Notes under the pieces: model-generated
What the model was told of the DNA's origin: nothing
What the model saw: only the letters and a program-made list of their open reading frames with translations
The model's database searches: none
Program-made: the position numbers and the translations under genes
Source of the DNA: Rhodococcus sp. P-2
GTDB lineage: Bacteria > Actinomycetota > Actinomycetes > Mycobacteriales > Mycobacteriaceae
Reading direction: 5' to 3'
DNA length: 64,000 nt
Assembly (NCBI RefSeq): GCF_016598535.1
Contig: NZ_CP066779.1
Coordinates: 1,736,001 to 1,800,000, forward strand
Shown: positions 1 through 9,781 of the stretch, piece by piece
How the letters are laid out: each line of letters begins with the position of its first letter
Numbering within the stretch: the first letter of the stretch is position 1

Positions 1-251
1 ATGCCCAGCACTGCGACCTCCGACAGAGTCGGGAAGAGATGGGTCAGAAGCGGCACCGCACACAGGAGTCCGGCTGCGACGACGGCAAGGCGGATCGCCA
101 GTCCCAACTGCGCGCGAACGAGACCGCGAATCATGGCGTCACCGACTTCGGTCTGTTCCTGCACCTCCACCCGGGTACGCACGATCCGAGCGCCACTGCG
201 TTGCGCCAACACAACGCGCTCACGCTGCGGGGGGTCGGACTGCGACGTCAC
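1..251 (-). CDS. Small membrane protein, N-terminal part (cut by window edge)
   Basis: The GTG start at 251 overlaps the TGA stop of the response regulator (GTGA, 248-251), so the two are translationally coupled. The 83 visible residues begin with a charged cytoplasmic stretch rich in Arg/Gln and then enter a hydrophobic segment (LGLAIRLAVVAAGLLCAVPLL), consistent with a membrane anchor. In actinobacteria a short membrane protein of this kind often precedes a sodium/solute (acetate-type) symporter and follows a LytS/LytTR pair, so the next gene outside the window is probably a symporter. That is inference; only the membrane character is seen. Confidence 0.6.
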   Translation of the reverse strand, partial: MTSQSDPPQRERVVLAQRSGARIVRTRVEVQEQTEVGDAMIRGLVRAQLGLAIRLAVVAAGLLCAVPLLTHLFPTLSEVAVLG

Positions 252-1078
252 CGCGACAACCAACTCTGTTTGGGCGCACGAACCAGTCGATCCTTGAGTT
301 CACGCGTGTGTCTGCGGCTGACCGGAAGCTCGACGGGCGGCTTGTCGCCGTGCGGGCGCAGACAGACCACCAACCCGCTTCCAACCGTGCGGATACCGGT
401 GACCAGGGCCAGAGACACCAGATATGAACGATGCACGCGCAGGAACCCCGCGTCGGCCCAGCGTGATTCGAGCGTCGAGATCGGGATGCGCACCAGGTGT
501 GACTTCCCGGCGGTGTGCAGACGCGCGTAGTCCCCGTCGGCTTCCACCCACTCCACCGAGGAACGCTGAACGAGCGTCGTGACGCCGCCCAGTTCCACCG
601 GGATCACCTCGTCGGTCGACGCAGTTTCGGGCTTGCTCTCACTCTTGGTTCGCCCGGCCAACCCCACGATCCGTTGAACGGCCTGAGCGAGGCGCTCCTC
701 TCGGAGCGGTTTGAGCAGATAATCGACGGCACCGAGATCGAAAGCCGCAACCGCTCGATCGTCGTGCGCCGTCACGAACACCACGGGTGGTGGAGTCGCG
801 AAGTTGGAGAGAATGCCGGCCAGTTCGAGACCGTCGAGGCCTGGCATGTTGATGTCGAGAAATACCGCGTCGATGCTTCCACCGCGCAGGATTCTCAGCG
901 CGGTCGTCGCATCCGACGCCGTGTGAACGTGCGCGACCGCGCCCTCTGCGCGCAGCAAGAATGCCAGCTCGTCGAGGGCTGGTTTCTCGTCGTCGACGGC
1001 CAGGACGGTCAGCTGGGCATCAGTGTCAGTCTCGTTCACAACAGGTCCATGTTCCCACGACCGTTTCGGCCTGATCAT
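248..1078 (-). CDS. LytTR-family response regulator
   Basis: A 276-residue two-component regulator. The receiver domain (about residues 22-140) shows the acidic pair VDDEK, the phospho-acceptor in FLDINMPGLDG and the conserved lysine in DYLLKPL. A LytTR DNA-binding domain follows (about 165-265) with the typical FLRVHRSYLV segment. It lies 12 bp downstream of the LytS-type kinase, which should be its phosphodonor, and overlaps the following membrane protein gene. A GTG at 1039 (VNETDTD) is an equally plausible start, because the 13 residues before it are not domain sequence. The likely role is control of the adjacent transporter locus; the stimulus is unknown. Confidence 0.88.
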   Translation of the reverse strand: MIRPKRSWEHGPVVNETDTDAQLTVLAVDDEKPALDELAFLLRAEGAVAHVHTASDATTALRILRGGSIDAVFLDINMPGLDGLELAGILSNFATPPPVVFVTAHDDRAVAAFDLGAVDYLLKPLREERLAQAVQRIVGLAGRTKSESKPETASTDEVIPVELGGVTTLVQRSSVEWVEADGDYARLHTAGKSHLVRIPISTLESRWADAGFLRVHRSYLVSLALVTGIRTVGSGLVVCLRPHGDKPPVELPVSRRHTRELKDRLVRAPKQSWLSR

Positions 1079-1090
1079 CGAAGGCGAGAA

Positions 1091-2308
1091 TCAGACGTGA
1101 ATCCCCTGCTTGAACTTGGGAACACGCATACTGACCTTCGTTCCGGCGCCCGGCGCTGTCTCCACCACGAGTCCGTAGTCGTTTCCGAATGCGGCACGAA
1201 GCCTGTCGTCGACGTTGGCCAAACCGACGTGAGCGGCTTCCCGAGCACTGGGCCGTCCCGACCCCGACTCGATGGCGTCGAGCGAACCGGACCGCAGCAG
1301 TTCGGGATCCATCCCCACACCGTCGTCTTCGACGCTGATGATGCAGTCCGGTCCCTCGTCCGCGGCAACGATGCTGACCGTGCCGCCCTCCGGCTTACTC
1401 GAAATGCCGTGACGAACCGCGTTCTCGACCAGAGGCTGGAGCGCCAGGAAGGGAAGGACCACGTTGAGCACTTCGGGTGCGACTTGAAGTCGGACGTTCA
1501 GAGCGTCCCCGAAGCGCGCGCGTTCGAGAGTCAGATACCGATCGATGTTGCGTAGCTCGTCGGCGAGCAGAGTGAACTCACCCGCAGATCGAAACGAGTA
1601 CCGGGTGAAGTCCGCGAACTCGAGAATCAGTTCCCTGGCCCGCGCCGGGTCGGTCCGTACGAAAGACGCGACGGTGTTGAGGGCGTTGTAGATGAAGTGG
1701 GGACTGATCTGAGCGCGCAGAGCCCGCACTTCCGCTCGATCCAGCAGGGCCCGGGACGCGTCGAGGTCGGCGAGTTCGATCTGACTGCAGGCGTACCGGG
1801 CGACCTCGGTGACAGCTCCGAGCATTCCCGGCCACGGGTCCTCGCTGGTGACGATTCCCATCACCCCGACGACGCCGATGTCCTCGATCAGCAGTGGTTG
1901 AGCGATCAGCGCGCGCACGCTGTGATCGCTCGACCCGCGTACCAAGTCCGCTTGGGAGACGAGCACCCGGCGCTCACCTTCGATCGCGCGAATGGCGGCG
2001 TCGTGGAATTGATCGGCCAATGCCTCGTGACGACCGTCCCACGCCAGCAGATTTCCCGAAGCATCGGCCAGGCCGAAACCGGCGCCGCCGGTCAGCTCGC
2101 GCAGGTGAGGCGCTGCCTCGGCAGCCGAATTCTTGTCGAGCCCGCGCCGAAGCGGCCGTGCGGCAAGCGAAGCCGTGTGGAGCGCGGCATGGACGGCTCG
2201 TTCGGTGGGCGTGGTCACCTCACGTCTGGTGCGCATCCACACCACTGTCAGTGCCCCGGCCACTGCGAGGATCAGCACGCTGAGAAGTGCGACCACGGCC
2301 GGGCTCAA
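1091..2308 (-). CDS. LytS-type sensor histidine kinase
   Basis: A 405-residue membrane kinase. The reading frame is open further upstream, but that extension overlaps the MmcQ-like gene. I start it at TTG 2308, which overlaps that gene's stop (TTGA); GTG 2296 is an alternative. One transmembrane helix lies at residues 3-25, followed by a GAF-like sensor region. Next is the His_kinase (PF06580) phospho-acceptor region ISPHFIYNALNTVASF, then an HATPase domain with QPLVENAVRHG and EDDGVGMD. This is the architecture of LytS/YehU kinases, paired with the LytTR regulator just downstream. Confidence 0.88.
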   Translation of the reverse strand: MSPAVVALLSVLILAVAGALTVVWMRTRREVTTPTERAVHAALHTASLAARPLRRGLDKNSAAEAAPHLRELTGGAGFGLADASGNLLAWDGRHEALADQFHDAAIRAIEGERRVLVSQADLVRGSSDHSVRALIAQPLLIEDIGVVGVMGIVTSEDPWPGMLGAVTEVARYACSQIELADLDASRALLDRAEVRALRAQISPHFIYNALNTVASFVRTDPARARELILEFADFTRYSFRSAGEFTLLADELRNIDRYLTLERARFGDALNVRLQVAPEVLNVVLPFLALQPLVENAVRHGISSKPEGGTVSIVAADEGPDCIISVEDDGVGMDPELLRSGSLDAIESGSGRPSAREAAHVGLANVDDRLRAAFGNDYGLVVETAPGAGTKVSMRVPKFKQGIHV

Positions 2309-2691
2309 CGCGGATCCTCGTCCAGTTTCCGGATCAGTGTTCTCGGAGCCACCGTGCGGTACGCCTCTTCGACGATGTCGGCGACGTCGTTCCAGAATTT
2401 CCCGTCCTCGGTGTCGTCGGCACTCGGGACGTCGAGGTACACGCCGATCCATCCACGGCCGCCCACGTACGGCGGCACGAAGAACCGCGACGGATCACGG
2501 CCGACCCAATCTGCCTGCGCCCCAGGCGGTGCTGCGGCCCAGATCGCGACACGATCGTCGTGGTGGTGATCTGCCATGGAGACGAACTGCGGCGCCTTAC
2601 GCACGAACCACGACGGTTCACCGTGGCTGACCCGCTCGGTCGCCTCCGGCAGTGCCAGTGCAAGCGCGCGGATTCGTTCCAACGGCGTCAC
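2305..2691 (-). CDS. MmcQ/YjbR-family protein
   Basis: A 128-residue protein starting at GTG 2691 (VTPLERIRAL), 4 bp after the lipase stop. A longer frame into the lipase gene is open but unlikely. The sequence has the YjbR/MmcQ fold pattern: an N-terminal helix (LALALPEATERVSHGEPSW), a central WAAAPPGAQ strand region and the conserved WIGVYLD near the middle. Family members are small DNA-binding-like proteins of unknown role. It sits between the lipase and the LytS kinase in one transcription unit. Function cannot be told from sequence. Confidence 0.8.
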   Translation of the reverse strand: MTPLERIRALALALPEATERVSHGEPSWFVRKAPQFVSMADHHHDDRVAIWAAAPPGAQADWVGRDPSRFFVPPYVGGRGWIGVYLDVPSADDTEDGKFWNDVADIVEEAYRTVAPRTLIRKLDEDPR

Positions 2692-2695
2692 CGAT

Positions 2696-3913
2696 TCACG
2701 ACCCGCAGGTATTCGGCGCCGGCACACCTGCAAATCGATCCTTCACCCACGCAACAGCTCCGGGCACCGCGGCACCGTCCGCGTGACCTTCGCCCGGCCG
2801 CGCCTGGAATTCGATGACGTCGCCGTCGGCGCAGGCACGTTCGACCGCAGCCTCGGTCCATTCCGGACGGATGAGGTTGTCGTTGGTACCGACAACCACG
2901 TACATGGGACCGCTCGCGCGTTGACGTGGGAGCGCAACGTCGCCTAGCCACGCGAGAATTCGGTCCGCATCCTCGGCGGTGGCGGGCCGGGTGTCTGCTG
3001 GCGTCACCTTTCCGACAAGACCCAACTTCTCGGTCGCACGGGAGGTCAGGCACGAGGTGAGCAGGTCGTAGTTCTGCTCGAATGCGCCGCGCACGTAGTC
3101 GGTTCGTTCGAGGTCCGGATGGGTGAGGGACAGCCCTTCGAGAACATAGGGCAGCAGCAGTTGCTGAGGCAGTGACAGATTCACCTCGGAATCACTCGAG
3201 ATGATCGGTGAGATGTCCGCTGCCGGGGACAGGTTTGCCGCACCTACGAATTCGAGTCCGTCCCCGTAGGAATCGGCTTCCTCGGCTGCTGCCCAGGACG
3301 CCTGCCCGCCTTGGGAAAGTCCCAGTGTTGCCCAGCGAGTCGAGGTGTCCGGAACGACGTTGCGCGCCGCTCGAACAGCGTCTATGACGTTGAACGCCGC
3401 AGTGTCCGGTTGCAGGTACGGATGCGGGTCCGGAGTGCCGAGGCCCTCGAAGTCGGAGACAGCGACCACGTATCCCGAGTCGAGGAACGGCGCGACCAGA
3501 CCGATCGTGCCGAAGAGGGTCGGCGAGGCCGACGGCGCGCAGTCGTCCGAAATACCCGTCGTGCCATGGCCGATGGAGACGATCGGCCAACCACCCTCGG
3601 GCGGAGTTCCAGCCGGCGTGAACACCGTTCCCGAGACCTGAGTCTCCCGGCCGTCGATGCCGGAGGTGGAGCCGTACAGGATCTTCGTTGCGCTCGCTCC
3701 GGACGCCGCCACTTCGGCTGTGCTGGTGAAAGGTTCACTGGCGAAGACGACGCCGCGTTGAGCACTGCTCACGACCGGTGGGGTCGTCGTGGTTGCGGTG
3801 TCGGTGACAGAGATGTCCGGCGACGCATTCGATCCGCAGCCCACGCTGACGAGAAGTGCGCTCGCCACCATGATTCCCCAGCCTGCGCGAACTCTCGAAC
3901 TCCGAACCGTCAT
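2696..3913 (-). CDS. Secretory lipase (LIP family), predicted lipoprotein
   Basis: A 405-residue alpha/beta hydrolase. The N-terminus has basic residues, a hydrophobic core and a lipobox-like LLVSVGC, so the mature protein is probably lipid-anchored at Cys26 or so. The family PF03583 is supported by the oxyanion-region motif GHGTTGISDDCAPS, the nucleophile elbow GLSQGGQ (Ser) and a C-terminal GEGHADG that supplies the catalytic His. Relatives hydrolyse triacylglycerols or other esters outside the cytoplasm. An AGAGGGGAA ribosome-binding site precedes the ATG. It follows the antiporter gene by 15 bp and is probably co-transcribed with it. Confidence 0.87.
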   Translation of the reverse strand: MTVRSSRVRAGWGIMVASALLVSVGCGSNASPDISVTDTATTTTPPVVSSAQRGVVFASEPFTSTAEVAASGASATKILYGSTSGIDGRETQVSGTVFTPAGTPPEGGWPIVSIGHGTTGISDDCAPSASPTLFGTIGLVAPFLDSGYVVAVSDFEGLGTPDPHPYLQPDTAAFNVIDAVRAARNVVPDTSTRWATLGLSQGGQASWAAAEEADSYGDGLEFVGAANLSPAADISPIISSDSEVNLSLPQQLLLPYVLEGLSLTHPDLERTDYVRGAFEQNYDLLTSCLTSRATEKLGLVGKVTPADTRPATAEDADRILAWLGDVALPRQRASGPMYVVVGTNDNLIRPEWTEAAVERACADGDVIEFQARPGEGHADGAAVPGAVAWVKDRFAGVPAPNTCGS

Positions 3914-3928
3914 ACGCAGTGTTCCCCT

Positions 3929-5575
3929 CTATTTGCCCGCGCCGCTACCGGCTCGGCGACGCCTGACACGTTCCTCGGCTGCGGCCTCTTCGATGTCGAG
4001 TCCTTCCAATACGGTACGCAATACCTCGTCGTCGAGATCGCCGTCGTCACGTGCGGCGATCAAGGCAACTCGTTGCGAGCGCAGTGACTGATGCCGGAAC
4101 TTGTCGAACAATGCTCCCGCATTCCACAAAGCGGCCTCGCGATCGGCGTCCTCGTCGACCTCCTGGAGTTGAAGCCTCGCCTGCATCGAGCGTCGTACGC
4201 GCTCGACGATTGCCTGCAATTCCTTTCCGTCGATCCCCGGCGGAGGGTGCGCGGCTGCGTCTGCCAGCGCCTTCTCGCCCGCCTTGCGAGAAATGTTGCG
4301 GGCCAACTCCATCTGTTCCTGTGTCCGCAGCTGCTCGTAAGGATCCGCGACGTCGAGGCGACGGATCATGAACGGCAAGGTCGATCCCTGGATGAGCAGA
4401 GTCCCGACAGCGACGATGAACGCGATCGCCTGAATGACGCCGCGACCGGGGAACGGCTCGCCGGACGAGAGCGCGAACGGGATACCGCCGGCCGCAGCAA
4501 GAGTGACGACGCCGCGCATTCCCGCCCACGAGACCACCAGATTCTGTTTCCACGTCAGTTGATTCTCGCGGTCACGGCGCAGGGTCACACCGAATCGCAC
4601 ACGCGAGTAACTCAGGAACAGCCACAGCGGCCGAATTACGATGACCACGGCCAGGACTGCGAGACCGTACGCGAACACGTGAAGCACCGGAAGCCCGTCG
4701 GCGACAACATCGTCGATCACGAAACTCAGCTGCAGCCCCATGTACGCGAAGACGAACATCTCGAGAAGGGTGTCCAGGCTCGACCACACCGAGCGCTCCT
4801 GCAGTCTCGTCATGATCGACGCGTCCGTCGAATAGTGCCCGATCACCAAACCTGCAACCACGACGGCCAGGACACCGGACGCGTGCAGTTCCTCAGCGGC
4901 CAGGTAGGCGGCGAACGGAAGCACCAACCCCAGGCCGGTTTCGAGTGGAGAGTCGTACATGCGTGCACGAACGAACTTGACGACGAACGCGAGCACCAAA
5001 CCGACGACGACGCCACCGATCACTTCGTACGCGAAGAACAACAGGGGCGAATCGGTGGCAATTCTGGTTCCGGTCACTGCTGCGACGGCAACGGTGAAGA
5101 GCGTGAGCGCGGTGGCGTCGTTGACGAGCCCTTCGCCCGTGAGGATGGCGATGACCCGTTTCGGGAGTCCGAGTTTCTGACCGACCGCTACCGCGCTGAC
5201 GGCGTCGGTCGGCGCGATCACGGCTCCGAGCACGAGGGCGGCGCCGATCGTGAACTCGGGAACCATCCATTCGGCGAAGAAGGCCACCACGAACGCCGTC
5301 ACCAACACCATTCCGACGCCGAGGCGCAGGATCGGTGCAAGGTTGCGTTTGAAGGTCGCCACCGAGAATTTGAGAGCTGCCGAGTAGAGAAGCGGCGGCA
5401 GGACCACACCGAGAATGACGTGGGGATCCAGTTCCGGCCGCGGCATGCCGGGTATGAACGAGGCGACCGAGCCCACCGTCACCAAAACCAGCGGGGCCTG
5501 CAGGTTTCGCCGATTGGACAGCCCGGTGACTGCGATGGCGGCAATGACGACCAGCAGAATCCAGGTGAAGTTCAC
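3929..5575 (-). CDS. CPA1-family Na+/H+ antiporter
   Basis: A 548-residue transporter. About twelve hydrophobic segments occupy residues 1-400. They include the motifs GAVIAPTDAVSAV and GEGLVNDATALTLF, which hold the acidic residues that bind cations in NhaP/NHE-type exchangers. The last 150 residues are hydrophilic, helical and charged (ending RRRAGSGAGK), like the cytoplasmic regulatory tail of the YjcE/NhaP group. It should exchange Na+ or K+ for H+ at the inner membrane. It is first in the minus-strand run that continues with the lipase. Confidence 0.9.
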   Translation of the reverse strand: MNFTWILLVVIAAIAVTGLSNRRNLQAPLVLVTVGSVASFIPGMPRPELDPHVILGVVLPPLLYSAALKFSVATFKRNLAPILRLGVGMVLVTAFVVAFFAEWMVPEFTIGAALVLGAVIAPTDAVSAVAVGQKLGLPKRVIAILTGEGLVNDATALTLFTVAVAAVTGTRIATDSPLLFFAYEVIGGVVVGLVLAFVVKFVRARMYDSPLETGLGLVLPFAAYLAAEELHASGVLAVVVAGLVIGHYSTDASIMTRLQERSVWSSLDTLLEMFVFAYMGLQLSFVIDDVVADGLPVLHVFAYGLAVLAVVIVIRPLWLFLSYSRVRFGVTLRRDRENQLTWKQNLVVSWAGMRGVVTLAAAGGIPFALSSGEPFPGRGVIQAIAFIVAVGTLLIQGSTLPFMIRRLDVADPYEQLRTQEQMELARNISRKAGEKALADAAAHPPPGIDGKELQAIVERVRRSMQARLQLQEVDEDADREAALWNAGALFDKFRHQSLRSQRVALIAARDDGDLDDEVLRTVLEGLDIEEAAAEERVRRRRAGSGAGK

Positions 5576-5625
5576 GCGTTCATTCTGCCCGCCGACCCTG
5601 GGAGTTCACCCAGCGGACGCACAGA

Positions 5626-5652
5626 AGCCCGCAACCATTTCGGTTACGGGCT
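5626..5652 (-). terminator. Hairpin after the Rv0909-like gene
   Basis: Arms AGCCCGCAACC and GGTTACGGGCT (one mismatched pair) enclose a 5-nt loop. The hairpin starts about 30 bases downstream of the 63-residue gene and before the antiporter start. There is no T-run, as is common in high-GC actinobacteria. Confidence 0.5.
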
Positions 5653-5681
5653 CCTGAGCAACGGTATTGCCGAATCCGGTA

Positions 5682-5873
5682 TTACTGCTTTTCTGGAACG
5701 GCCTTCTTGGCAGCCTCGGCTGCCTTGTCGATCTGATCGCCGTACTTGTTGCCGGTCTTGTCGTCGGCGATGTCGGCGACCTTGTCGATCGCGTCGTGAA
5801 CCTTGTCGGAGTTCTCCGCTGCGAGCTCCTGGCCCTTTTCGACCAATCCCTTGACGTTGTCCAAGAAACCCAT
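5682..5873 (-). CDS. Rv0909/MT0933-like small helical protein (putative antitoxin)
   Basis: A 63-residue protein with a strong ribosome-binding site (GGGAGAGGA) upstream of the ATG at 5873. The whole chain is predicted amphipathic helix, with the family pattern MGFLDNVKGLVEKGQELA near the start and AIDKVADIADDKTGNKYGDQ in the middle. This matches PF14013 (MT0933-like antitoxin, Rv0909 of M. tuberculosis). There the partner toxin Rv0910 lies next to it. Here both neighbours are unrelated (an antiporter and a diguanylate cyclase), so it is an orphan and may have another role. It also resembles CsbD-type stress proteins in composition. Confidence 0.75.
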   Translation of the reverse strand: MGFLDNVKGLVEKGQELAAENSDKVHDAIDKVADIADDKTGNKYGDQIDKAAEAAKKAVPEKQ

Positions 5874-6029
5874 GTCCGTGTCCTCTCCCGGTGCTGACGC
5901 ACGTCCTTCGGCGGAATCGTTCCTCCGCGCCCTTCGATTCTCACAGGTCGAGGGCCTCTGCGCCAGAAAGCAGGTCCGTGCGTCCGGGCCACGCACAACT
6001 CGAGGTAGCGTTAACCCGCCAATAGCTGA

Positions 6030-7196
6030 TTGCCCATCCATCGACATCGACAGGTACCCGGTTTGAATGCAGGACTGCGCGGGACGGGGAGCGACCCCCA
6101 CCCGACGCGTGAACTGCTGTCACGGTGGTGGTCAGATCACACGGATTACACCTGGCTCCCCCGATTCCTCGACGCTCGCGGGTTGACCGTTCCCGGACGC
6201 AAATTGGTCGCGGTCTGGTGTTTCCTCTTCGCCCTGATCGCGGTGACGATGCAGTTGAGCCGGTTCGGTTCCGACACTGCTCTGGCTCGGTCGATCTTCG
6301 CCCTCGGAACGATCAGCGGCGCCTATGCGGGCTACCGCTGGGCGCGTAATGAATCGTGGCCCACCTGGCGACAATCCGTGGCTTTCGTCGTCTGGGCCGA
6401 CCTATGGCTCGCCGTCACTCTTTTCTTCGCCGTACGCACCGCTTTCGTCGGGACCATCGGCTGCATCCTGTTCATCATGATCGGTTTCTACGCGGCTATC
6501 GTTCACAGCCCACGCGTTGCCATCACCCACATCGGCTGGGCTCTTGCTGTCTGTACGGCGCTGGCCGCCATGGCGATGCCCGAACCGGTCAACGACAACT
6601 GGGTGGTCCTGAACCTTTATCTGATGGTGGCCGGCGTGGTGTTCTCCACGGCGTGGATTCTGCAGATCGTCTGGCTCCGACTGACCGACGACGCACGCAA
6701 CGCCCACCGGGACTATCTCACCGCGACGCTCAATCGCCGCGGACTCCAGGACGAGGCTCAGCATCTGCTGCGCAGCGATCGAACGCAAGCGCTGATCGCG
6801 CTACTCATCGACGTCGACTCGTTCAAGATCCTCAACGACACGCACGGGCACGTCGCGGGTGACGACGCGTTGACCGCCGTCGCCGACCGCCTCATCGCTG
6901 CCGCCGGGCCCGACGCGGTGGTGGCGCGAATCGGCGGCGACGAGTTCGTCGTCCTGCGCGGAGTCGATCGAGGAGAAATCGAACAGGTCGCCACCGAGAT
7001 ACATTCGGCGGTCTCGTCCGACTCCGATCCCTATCCCGTATCCGCTAGTACCGGCGTCAGTGTCTATCTGAGCCCCGAGACGGACTTACCGGATCGGGCT
7101 GTCAACGAACTGATCGAGCACGCAGACAACGCGATGTACCGGGCCAAGAAGCGCGGCGGCGATCGCATTGCCTGGGTGCAGATGTTCAGGCGCTGA
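6030..7196 (+). CDS. Membrane diguanylate cyclase (GGDEF)
   Basis: Up to 388 residues; the true start is uncertain, and TTG 6063 or a later codon could be used because the first 30-40 residues look non-coding. Five or six hydrophobic helices (about residues 55-215) form a MASE-like sensor. A GGDEF domain follows, with IDVDSFKILNDTHGH and an intact IGGDEFVVL (about residues 301-309), so it should make cyclic di-GMP. The RxxD inhibitory site expected five residues before GGDEF is absent (GPDA there). It converges on the CtpE-like gene, with stops only 6 bp apart. Confidence 0.85.
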   Translation: MPIHRHRQVPGLNAGLRGTGSDPHPTRELLSRWWSDHTDYTWLPRFLDARGLTVPGRKLVAVWCFLFALIAVTMQLSRFGSDTALARSIFALGTISGAYAGYRWARNESWPTWRQSVAFVVWADLWLAVTLFFAVRTAFVGTIGCILFIMIGFYAAIVHSPRVAITHIGWALAVCTALAAMAMPEPVNDNWVVLNLYLMVAGVVFSTAWILQIVWLRLTDDARNAHRDYLTATLNRRGLQDEAQHLLRSDRTQALIALLIDVDSFKILNDTHGHVAGDDALTAVADRLIAAAGPDAVVARIGGDEFVVLRGVDRGEIEQVATEIHSAVSSDSDPYPVSASTGVSVYLSPETDLPDRAVNELIEHADNAMYRAKKRGGDRIAWVQMFRR

Positions 7197-7202
7197 AACT
7201 AC

Positions 7203-9713
7203 TTACTCGCTGTGAGCATGGTGATGCTCACCGGGCAGATCGTCGGGCGTCGCGAACATCTTCCGCTTCTCCCCGTGTAGGCGCGCGCTGATCCACCACG
7301 AGAGTTCCACGAGTACGACGCCGATAGCGCCGAGGGTGATCGCGAGCGTCGTGGCAGCGACGTTGCTCGGATCCAGCTTGAAGAACTCGCGGGTGAACGG
7401 CAGCGCGAACAGGATGAGGTAGCCGGCCACCGATCCGCCGATCAGAACGAGCTTCCACCACACATACGGCCGGGCCACGACTGCCAGGACCCACACGGCG
7501 ATCATGATCAACGTGATGAGAGCGCTGGTTCCGGCCTGGATCTTCTGGGTCTCCGTCTGGTCGGGGCCTTGATAGGCCAACACGTAGGAGATGAACGTGG
7601 TGATGCCGATGATCAGACCGGACGGCAGCGCCAAGCGCATCACGCGAGAGACGAAACCGGTTCGTGCGCGCTCGTTGTTCGGTGCCAGAGACAAGATGAA
7701 GGCCGGGATACCGATCGTGAACCACGCTGCGATCGTGACGTGGCGGGGCAGAAACGGGTACGGCAGCGGCTCGAAGTCGAAGACCTGGGACAGGACGCCG
7801 GTGATGCCGATCAGGAACGCGAGCACCACCGAGTAGACGGTCTTGGTCAGGAACAGATTCGACACGCGCTCGATGTTGCCGATCACTCGGCGGCCTTCCG
7901 CGACGACGTACGGGAGCGTCGCGAACTTGTTGTCCAGCAGCACGATCTGGGCCACGGCTCGCGTAGCCGGGCTACCCGAACCCATCGAGACTCCGATGTC
8001 GGCGTCCTTGAGTGCGAGTACGTCGTTGACGCCGTCACCGGTCATCGCGACGGTGTGCCCGCGAGACTGCAAGGCCGCGACCATTTCCCGCTTCTGATCC
8101 GGTCGCACTCGCCCGAACGTCGTTGCTCCGTCGAGAGTGTCCGCCAGCTTTTCCTGATCGCTGGGCAACTCCCGCGCGTCGATGGGGCGGTCGCCGCCCT
8201 CGAGTCCGAGGGACCCGGCAACGGCGCCGACGGAAACCGCGTTGTCGCCGGAAATGACCTTGACTGCGACCTTCTGGCTGGCGAAGTACTCCAGCGTCTC
8301 CTGGGCGTCGGGACGCACCTTCTGCTCGAGCACGACCAGAGCTTCGGGGGTGACGGTGCCCGGTGCGTCGGCGTCGTCGACGGGGAGGTCGCTGCTGCCG
8401 AGCATGAGGACACGAAGCCCGCTCGATCCCACTTCTTCCGCCTTGCGGGCCATCTCCGAGTCCGGGTCGAGCAGCACGTCCGGGGCACCGAGCACCCAGT
8501 TGCCGTTACTGCCGTACGACTGGCCGCTCCACTTCTTCGCCGAGGAGAACGGCGCCACCGCGGTGGCTTCGCCCCAGCCTGGATCGTCGGAGAGCGACTC
8601 GCGAATCGCCAGCACACTCGCGTTGGGGCGAGGGTCGGACGCAGCCATCGCGCTCAACGCGGACTTGACCGCAGACTCCCCCGAACCACCCGGTGCGACG
8701 TCGACCTCGGACAGGCGCATGCCGTTCTCGGTCAGGGTTCCGGTCTTGTCCGCGCACACCACGTCGACACGGGCCAAGCCTTCGATCGCCGGCAACTCCT
8801 GAACGAGGCACTGGCGCTTGCCCAATCGGATGACACCGACCGCGAACGCGATGGAGGTCATCAGCACCAGGCCTTCGGGAACCATCGGAACCAGCGCTGC
8901 CACCATGCCGTTGAGGGCGGGTCGGATCGGCAGGCCGATGGTGAAGAGCTGATTGAAGATGATCAGCGCTCCCGCGGGAATCATCAGGTAGGTGATGAAT
9001 TTCAGGATCTTGTCGATGCCGCTGCGCAGTTCCGAGTGCACGAGAGTGAACTTGCTCGCCTCTTCGGCAAGCTTGGCCGCGTATGCATCGCCACCGACCT
9101 TGGTGGCGCGGTACGCGCCGCTGCCGGCGGCAACGAAACTGCCCGACAACACTTGCTGGCCACTCGCCTTGTGAACCGGATCGGCTTCACCGGTGAGGAG
9201 CGATTCGTCGACCTCGAGTGCAGCGGAACTGACCACCTCGCCGTCGACGACTATCTGGTCACCGGAGCCGAGTTCGATAATGTCGTCGAGCACAACGTCT
9301 TTGGGCGCCATCGCCACGGCGACCCCGTCACGCCGGACCATGGGCTTTGCCTGACTCACGATGGCCAGTGCATCGAGCGTGCGCTTGGCACGAATCTCTT
9401 GGATGATGCCGATACCGCTGTTCGCGATGATCAACAATCCGAACATGCCGTCGATGATCGAGCCCGTCGCGAGCACGATCACCAACAACACCGTCAGGAT
9501 CGCGTTGATGCGGGTGAAGACGTTGCCGCGAATGATGTCCTTGACCGAGCGGGACGCCCGATCCGGCACGTCGTTGGTTTGCCCCGACGCGATCCGGGCC
9601 GCAACCTGATCGGCGGTCAGACCGCGGGCGACGTCGACGTCGTCCGGCAATCGCTCAGTGGCTACCGCCACTGCTGTCTCTTCTGAACCGGTGTGCTCGT
9701 GAGCCATGGTCAA
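7203..9713 (-). CDS. ctpE: CtpE-like cation-transporting P-type ATPase
   Basis: An 836-residue P-type ATPase. The actuator loop has LLTGEADPV. The transport helix has VPEGLVLMT (PEGL rather than the usual PEGLP). The phosphorylation motif is [10 protein letters not shown] (Asp about residue 321), and the hinge is [18 protein letters not shown]. The C-terminal half carries four to six more membrane helices and a His-rich end (GEHHHAHSE). PEGL and the gene order (Rv0909-like, this gene, Rv0906-like, echA6) match CtpE (Rv0908), which is reported to be a calcium importer in mycobacteria. Substrate here is inferred from that similarity. MTMAHEH offers two in-frame starts. Confidence 0.88.
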   Translation of the reverse strand: MTMAHEHTGSEETAVAVATERLPDDVDVARGLTADQVAARIASGQTNDVPDRASRSVKDIIRGNVFTRINAILTVLLVIVLATGSIIDGMFGLLIIANSGIGIIQEIRAKRTLDALAIVSQAKPMVRRDGVAVAMAPKDVVLDDIIELGSGDQIVVDGEVVSSAALEVDESLLTGEADPVHKASGQQVLSGSFVAAGSGAYRATKVGGDAYAAKLAEEASKFTLVHSELRSGIDKILKFITYLMIPAGALIIFNQLFTIGLPIRPALNGMVAALVPMVPEGLVLMTSIAFAVGVIRLGKRQCLVQELPAIEGLARVDVVCADKTGTLTENGMRLSEVDVAPGGSGESAVKSALSAMAASDPRPNASVLAIRESLSDDPGWGEATAVAPFSSAKKWSGQSYGSNGNWVLGAPDVLLDPDSEMARKAEEVGSSGLRVLMLGSSDLPVDDADAPGTVTPEALVVLEQKVRPDAQETLEYFASQKVAVKVISGDNAVSVGAVAGSLGLEGGDRPIDARELPSDQEKLADTLDGATTFGRVRPDQKREMVAALQSRGHTVAMTGDGVNDVLALKDADIGVSMGSGSPATRAVAQIVLLDNKFATLPYVVAEGRRVIGNIERVSNLFLTKTVYSVVLAFLIGITGVLSQVFDFEPLPYPFLPRHVTIAAWFTIGIPAFILSLAPNNERARTGFVSRVMRLALPSGLIIGITTFISYVLAYQGPDQTETQKIQAGTSALITLIMIAVWVLAVVARPYVWWKLVLIGGSVAGYLILFALPFTREFFKLDPSNVAATTLAITLGAIGVVLVELSWWISARLHGEKRKMFATPDDLPGEHHHAHSE

Positions 9714-9781
9714 AGATTACGCACCCGGAGCAACTAATCAGGGTTCGACTCGAAAGGCAACCACGTCCGCTGCGCTTCTGG

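Noticed and set aside
4091-5854. 587-codon open frame on the plus strand
   Set aside because: It is antisense to the antiporter, has no ribosome-binding site and no domain pattern; long antisense frames are expected at this GC content.
7569-9686. 705-codon open frame on the plus strand
   Set aside because: It is the complement of the CtpE-like ATPase; the composition (His/Asp/Arg-rich) is typical of a shadow.
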